Of a DNA stretch of 5,984 nucleotides, positions 5,908 to 5,984 are shown piece after piece. Location: positions 1-5,984 of the forward strand of contig DAISJD010000161.1 of the NCBI GenBank assembly GCA_036821645.1, written 5' to 3'. Every line of letters starts with the position of its first letter. The stretch's first letter is position 1. A program made the position numbers and the translations under genes. Below the pieces are notes generated by a model, which was not told the DNA's origin, ran no database searches, and was given only the letters and a program-made list of their open reading frames with translations. This stretch comes from DAISJD01 sp036821645 (GTDB lineage: Bacteria > Pseudomonadota > Alphaproteobacteria > ATCC43930 > CGMCC-115725).

Positions 5908-5984
5908 CTAGAGGCGATATTCCTTGGGAATACCCTTGACCACCCGGCTCATGTCGTAACCAGATTCCCGGATGAGTGCCACAT
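5908..5984 (-). CDS. C-terminal end of an unidentified protein (enters from right edge)
   Basis: The minus strand reads VALIRESGYDMSRVVKGIPK then EYRL and a TAG stop at 5910-5908; two bases of a further codon reach the edge. The residue mix and codon choice look like a genuine C-terminus, with charged and small residues evenly spread and no run of Ser, Arg or Pro typical of wrong-frame reading. Twenty-four codons are too few for me to name a family. It lies upstream of, and in the same direction as, the decayed gene, so the two may once have formed an operon. Confidence 0.5.
   Translation of the reverse strand, partial: VALIRESGYDMSRVVKGIPKEYRL

Overview
The window looks like chromosomal DNA of a flagellated alphaproteobacterium, probably of the Rhodospirillales or Rhodobacterales type. 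The main evidence is a near-canonical CtrA cell-cycle regulator, divergent from the 5' end of the flagellar ATPase gene fliI, with a perfect CtrA box (TTAA-N7-TTAA) between them. A histone-deacetylase-like gene followed by xseB and ispA is also a familiar alphaproteobacterial arrangement. Gene bodies are fairly GC-rich, while the fliI-ctrA gap is clearly AT-rich.

Layout: (1) 1-198, minus strand, N-terminus of FliI, running off the left edge. (2) 199-839, a long AT-rich regulatory gap with the CtrA box at 287-301, two short palindromes, an imperfect TTAA repeat near ctrA and one doubtful 62-codon membrane-type ORF. (3) 840-1571, ctrA. (4) 1626-2740, two ATGA-coupled short CHR-domain genes forming a split chromate-type transporter, 54 nt after ctrA with no visible terminator between. 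(5) 2900-3826, a zinc-dependent histone deacetylase/AcuC family amidohydrolase. (6) 3827-3974, a gap that can fold into two hairpins ending just before the xseB ribosome binding site. (7) 3975-5121, xseB and ispA, overlapping by 8 nt, closed by a strong intrinsic terminator at 5158-5203. (8) 5204-5984, a low-integrity region. On the minus strand, protein-like segments alternate between frames with stops and an A8 tract, suggesting a decayed gene of unknown family, and the C-terminal 24 codons of an unidentified gene enter from the right edge.

Functionally, the left part is a cell-cycle and flagellar control point: CtrA probably controls fliI, and perhaps itself, through the shared gap. The middle genes are housekeeping or accessory: anion export, deacylation, exonuclease VII small subunit and C15/C20 prenyl diphosphate synthesis. 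dxs, which often follows ispA in this group, is absent here and a terminator takes its place. I see no CRISPR array, intact mobile element, tRNA or rRNA, and no convincing new multi-gene system. The least explained parts are the structured xseB leader, the fliI-ctrA gap and the decayed right end.
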